DNA from: Peptoniphilaceae bacterium
GTDB taxonomy: Bacteria; Bacillota; Clostridia; Tissierellales; Peptoniphilaceae
Reading direction: 5' to 3'
Length of the DNA stretch: 6,899 nt
NCBI GenBank assembly: GCA_029983595.1
Contig: JASBZD010000065.1
Span: 1-6,899 of the forward strand
The notes beneath the pieces were generated by a model, which was not told where the DNA came from, did not search any database, and saw only the letters and a list, made by a program, of their open reading frames with translations. The translations under genes and the position numbers were made by a program. Below are positions 4,281 to 6,899 of this stretch, in pieces; position 1 is the first letter of the stretch; each line of letters begins with the position of its first letter.

Positions 4281-6839
4281 ATGTATTGTAATAAATGTGG
4301 AAAAAAAGTCCCAGAAGAAAGCAACTTTTGTCTTTTCTGTGGAGCTAACCTAGCTGAATATAAAAGCTATTTTAATCAAGAGAATCTTGAGTCTGAAAGC
4401 TCAAATCTAGATTTAGATTCTAAAATCAATTCAAAAATTGATAAAAAAATCAATGAAGATAGTATAGCCGAAAATAGAAAGCCTTATAAATATAAAAAGG
4501 CTGTTATTTCTGATTCTTCTAATGATAAGGATAAGAATTCTTATAAAAAAGATACCATGGTATTTAAAAGAGAAGAGTTTTTAGGTTCATATAAAGATTT
4601 AGTTAATAAAAATAATGAAAATATAGATATAAAATCTTTAAGTAAATATGATAATAAAGAAAATAAAATATCATCAGAAATTAAAGATAAAAAAGTAGAT
4701 ATTAAAAAGGAAGAAATATCTGATTATTCTTATGATAAAAATAATATTAAAGGTCATAGTTTTTTCGATATAGAAGATGAAAAAGATATAATATCTAAAG
4801 ATAACAAATCAACTGATTCTATAGATATATCTAAAAATAATTCAAAACCTAAATCAAAAGAAAAATCTTTAGGTTCTTTTTTTAGTAATTTCTTTTCAAA
4901 TAAAGAAGAAGAATCTGAAACTACGATTAAAGAAGATGAGTTAGTTAAACCTTCTAAAAACCAAAAAGTTTTAGAATCAGACTACGACACATCTCTTTAT
5001 CTTGATAGAGAATATGAAAATTCACCTATTAAAGATAATTCAATAATAATTGATGAAATAGAAGATAAAATAGAGATTAAGGAAAAAGATGAAATTAATA
5101 GCTTAGAAAATCCAATAAAACGCTTTGTAAAATATATGTTTGAAGAGGAAGAATATGATACCTCATATCTTACAACACACTCTAAAGAATCTGACAATGT
5201 AGATTTAGATAATTTAGAAGAACCAAAGATAGAAAATACTAAAGACGCGGATGATATAATTCCTGACTCAAATATTGATAAAAGTATAGATTATGAAGTT
5301 TTTGAAGATAATAAAAATAATAATCTAAAAAAAGAATCAGATATAGTTATTGATAAAAAAGATATTTCTAATAAATCAGATATTGTAGATAAAAATAGCG
5401 ATAAAAATATTATAGATCTTAAACCTAAGTCAGATTCAGATAATCTAGAAAATAGAGAAAAATCATCATCACAAAAATCAGAAAATAGTGTATTTAAAAA
5501 ACTTAAAGAATTTATGTATGAAAGTGACGATGAGGACGATTTACTAGACCTATCCCCTAATGAGTATGAGAAACTAAAAGAAGAAGTAGTAACAAATTTT
5601 GATAGAGACTCTATAAAAACATTCTTTTTTGGAAATAATTCTAAAAAAGAAGATGATATATTAGAAGATAGAATATTTGTTGAAAACCCATCAGATGAAA
5701 ATTCTAATTATGAAAAAGAACTAGACTACGATGAAATAACTACTGCTGATGAGATAGAGGACCCTTATTTAAACGCTGACAAAAACCAAAATATACGTTT
5801 TTCTAAAAAAGTAATAGATACACATCAAAAGAAGAAATCAGATAAAAACGAATTAATAGAAACTAAAAATAATAAACCAAAAGATGAAACTATAGAGCTT
5901 GAAAAAGAAATAGAAAATAAAAATAGTCAGGATATAAAAGTAGAAGAAATCTCCGATAGTGAAAGATATATTTTAAAAGATGAGCTAGAAAAAGCTTTTA
6001 AAGATGAGATAGATTCAGGAAAAATCGTAATAGAAATGGAAGAGAAACCTAATAAAGCACTCTTACCTATAAAAAACTTTTTTGGAAGTATTGGACAATT
6101 TTTCTCATCTAAGGAAAAATCAAATAATAAAAAATCTGAGAACATAGAGATTATAGTTAATTCTCCAATTGACACAGAAGACACTATGCCTCTAAAGCTT
6201 ACCAAAGAAGAAAGAGAGTTTTTAAATAAAGAACTTAATAAAAGAAATAAATCTAAAACTAGTAGCTCTCTAAATAAAATGCACGGGAATATAAAACCAC
6301 TAATCAAAAAGTTATTATCCCAAGGATCAAGTTTTATAATACCTATGCTTATAATAGCGCTTGTAATCTCAATATTTAGTCTTACAAAAGGCGTTAAAAC
6401 TATTCCTTCAGCGATAATATTAGGATTTTTAAAAGTAATAATGCTATACTTTAGTCTATATATCTCAACAAATACATCATTTAAATCTGTAGGGATTAGG
6501 CTAAAACAAAATGTAATTACACTATTTGTAGTAATTGGAGTTACACTAATCATCGCAGCTGATTTAATATATATATTATTATCTAGTAGCGCAAATTCTT
6601 CTTTAGATAATTTATTTAGAGCATTTTCACCTAATATAATTGTAACAATAGTTTCATTAGTACTTCTAGGATGCTTTAACATGATAGCAAATTATAAAAA
6701 ATTAGAAGAACGAGCAAAAATCGTCGAATTCTTAGGTTGGTTTATAGTACTATCTATAACTATTTCCTTAATTATGATATTACTACAATTTTTGATAACT
6801 ACAGTAGTATATACAGCATTTCCTGGAGTGTTATATTAG
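4281..6839 (+). CDS. Zinc-ribbon, long charged disordered region and five-helix membrane protein of unknown function
   Basis: I do not recognise this 852-residue protein as a whole. Residues 1-24 form a zinc ribbon, with Cys3, Cys6, Cys17 and Cys20 in two CxxC pairs. Residues 25 to about 650 are dominated by Asp, Glu, Lys, Asn and Ser with few hydrophobics and are almost certainly disordered. Within them, five short Phe-rich patches recur: SLGSFFSNFFSNKEE (196-210), PIKRFVKYMFEEEE (278-291), VFKKLKEFMYESDD (404-417), SIKTFFFGNNSKKE (444-457) and PIKNFFGSIGQFFSSKE (596-612). The C-terminal 170 residues contain about five predicted membrane helices (685-701, 708-729, 745-767, 786-804, 816-846). 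Positive charge before the first helix suggests a cytoplasmic zinc ribbon and disordered part. Zinc-ribbon proteins with membrane segments are common and mostly uncharacterised in Bacillota. The ATG has GAGG seven bases upstream and begins exactly at the zinc ribbon. Codon use is AT-rich like its neighbours. The gene is probably monocistronic. That it is a real protein is near certain; its function is unknown. Confidence 0.9.
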   Translation: MYCNKCGKKVPEESNFCLFCGANLAEYKSYFNQENLESESSNLDLDSKINSKIDKKINEDSIAENRKPYKYKKAVISDSSNDKDKNSYKKDTMVFKREEFLGSYKDLVNKNNENIDIKSLSKYDNKENKISSEIKDKKVDIKKEEISDYSYDKNNIKGHSFFDIEDEKDIISKDNKSTDSIDISKNNSKPKSKEKSLGSFFSNFFSNKEEESETTIKEDELVKPSKNQKVLESDYDTSLYLDREYENSPIKDNSIIIDEIEDKIEIKEKDEINSLENPIKRFVKYMFEEEEYDTSYLTTHSKESDNVDLDNLEEPKIENTKDADDIIPDSNIDKSIDYEVFEDNKNNNLKKESDIVIDKKDISNKSDIVDKNSDKNIIDLKPKSDSDNLENREKSSSQKSENSVFKKLKEFMYESDDEDDLLDLSPNEYEKLKEEVVTNFDRDSIKTFFFGNNSKKEDDILEDRIFVENPSDENSNYEKELDYDEITTADEIEDPYLNADKNQNIRFSKKVIDTHQKKKSDKNELIETKNNKPKDETIELEKEIENKNSQDIKVEEISDSERYILKDELEKAFKDEIDSGKIVIEMEEKPNKALLPIKNFFGSIGQFFSSKEKSNNKKSENIEIIVNSPIDTEDTMPLKLTKEEREFLNKELNKRNKSKTSSSLNKMHGNIKPLIKKLLSQGSSFIIPMLIIALVISIFSLTKGVKTIPSAIILGFLKVIMLYFSLYISTNTSFKSVGIRLKQNVITLFVVIGVTLIIAADLIYILLSSSANSSLDNLFRAFSPNIIVTIVSLVLLGCFNMIANYKKLEERAKIVEFLGWFIVLSITISLIMILLQFLITTVVYTAFPGVLY

Positions 6840-6865
6840 TGAGAAATAGTTTTTACTGAAATAAA

Positions 6866-6899
6866 AAACTCTTAAATCAATTTTTAGATTTAAGAGTTT
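6866..6899. terminator. Strong hairpin terminator after the zinc-ribbon gene, cut at the window edge
   Basis: AAACTCTTAAATC (6866-6878) pairs perfectly over 13 bases with GATTTAAGAGTTT (6887-6899) around an 8-base loop. The A-run before the stem (6863-6868) and T residues at the end suggest it works in both directions, so a convergent gene may lie to the right. The full T-tract is beyond the window. Confidence 0.85.

Noticed and set aside
4997..5197. A 66-codon minus-strand open frame
   Set aside because: It is antisense to the disordered region of the zinc-ribbon gene; its Ser/Ile-rich composition is a mirror of Asp/Glu/Asn codons.
5927..6682. A 251-codon open frame on the minus strand opposite the C-terminal part of the zinc-ribbon gene
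   Set aside because: It lies wholly antisense to a well-supported gene. The product is rich in Ile, Ser and Leu as expected from the complement of Asp/Lys/Asn codons, it has no recognisable domain, and I saw no convincing ribosome binding site.
6849..6870. A second small inverted repeat (AGTTTTTA ... TAAAAAACT) just before the final terminator
   Set aside because: The pairing is all A-T but for the ends, needs a bulge, and overlaps the left arm of the perfect 13-bp hairpin, which is the better structure.
1..6899. CRISPR arrays, insertion sequences, integrase sites, prophage or defence genes
   Set aside because: I saw no regularly spaced repeats, transposase-like sequence, terminal inverted repeats or target duplications. 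The tRNA gene is intact and no partial second copy of its 3' end was found nearby, so there is no sign of an integrated element here.

Overview
The window is AT-rich chromosomal DNA from a low-GC Gram-positive bacterium (Bacillota). Four things support this: the hrcA-grpE-dnaK gene order under a CIRCE operator, a DnaK ATPase domain without the insertion found in Gram-negative homologues, strong AAGGAGG-type ribosome binding sites, and a YpuA-like DUF1002 secreted protein. The genus cannot be fixed from the sequence alone; small-genome cocci of the Gemella or Tissierellia kind would fit, but this is a guess.

Left part (1-3177, minus strand): a class I heat-shock operon read right to left. A sigma-A-type promoter (2999-3028) is followed by a CIRCE operator (2958-2984), then hrcA (repressor), grpE (nucleotide exchange factor, GTG start overlapping the hrcA stop) and dnaK (chaperone, running off the left edge). 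HrcA should bind CIRCE and repress its own operon; GrpE and DnaK work together in protein folding. dnaJ would be expected beyond the left edge. Just upstream and on the same strand lies a tRNA-Leu(CAA) gene with its own promoter and no visible terminator before hrcA. An imperfect GC-rich dyad sits between the -35 and -10 boxes of the hrcA promoter and is not explained by HrcA control.

Right part (3200-6899, plus strand): two monocistronic-looking genes diverge from the tRNA/heat-shock block. The first encodes a secreted DUF1002 protein and has an extended -10 promoter, a paired TGTAAT repeat upstream and a terminator. The second encodes an unrecognised 852-residue protein with an N-terminal four-cysteine zinc ribbon, about 650 residues of charged, probably disordered sequence, and five predicted C-terminal membrane helices. 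Five short Phe-rich amphipathic patches recur within the charged region. A perfect 13-bp hairpin terminator closes the window. The main novelty candidate is this zinc-ribbon/disordered/membrane protein, and its patches resemble the C-terminal tail of the neighbouring secreted protein.
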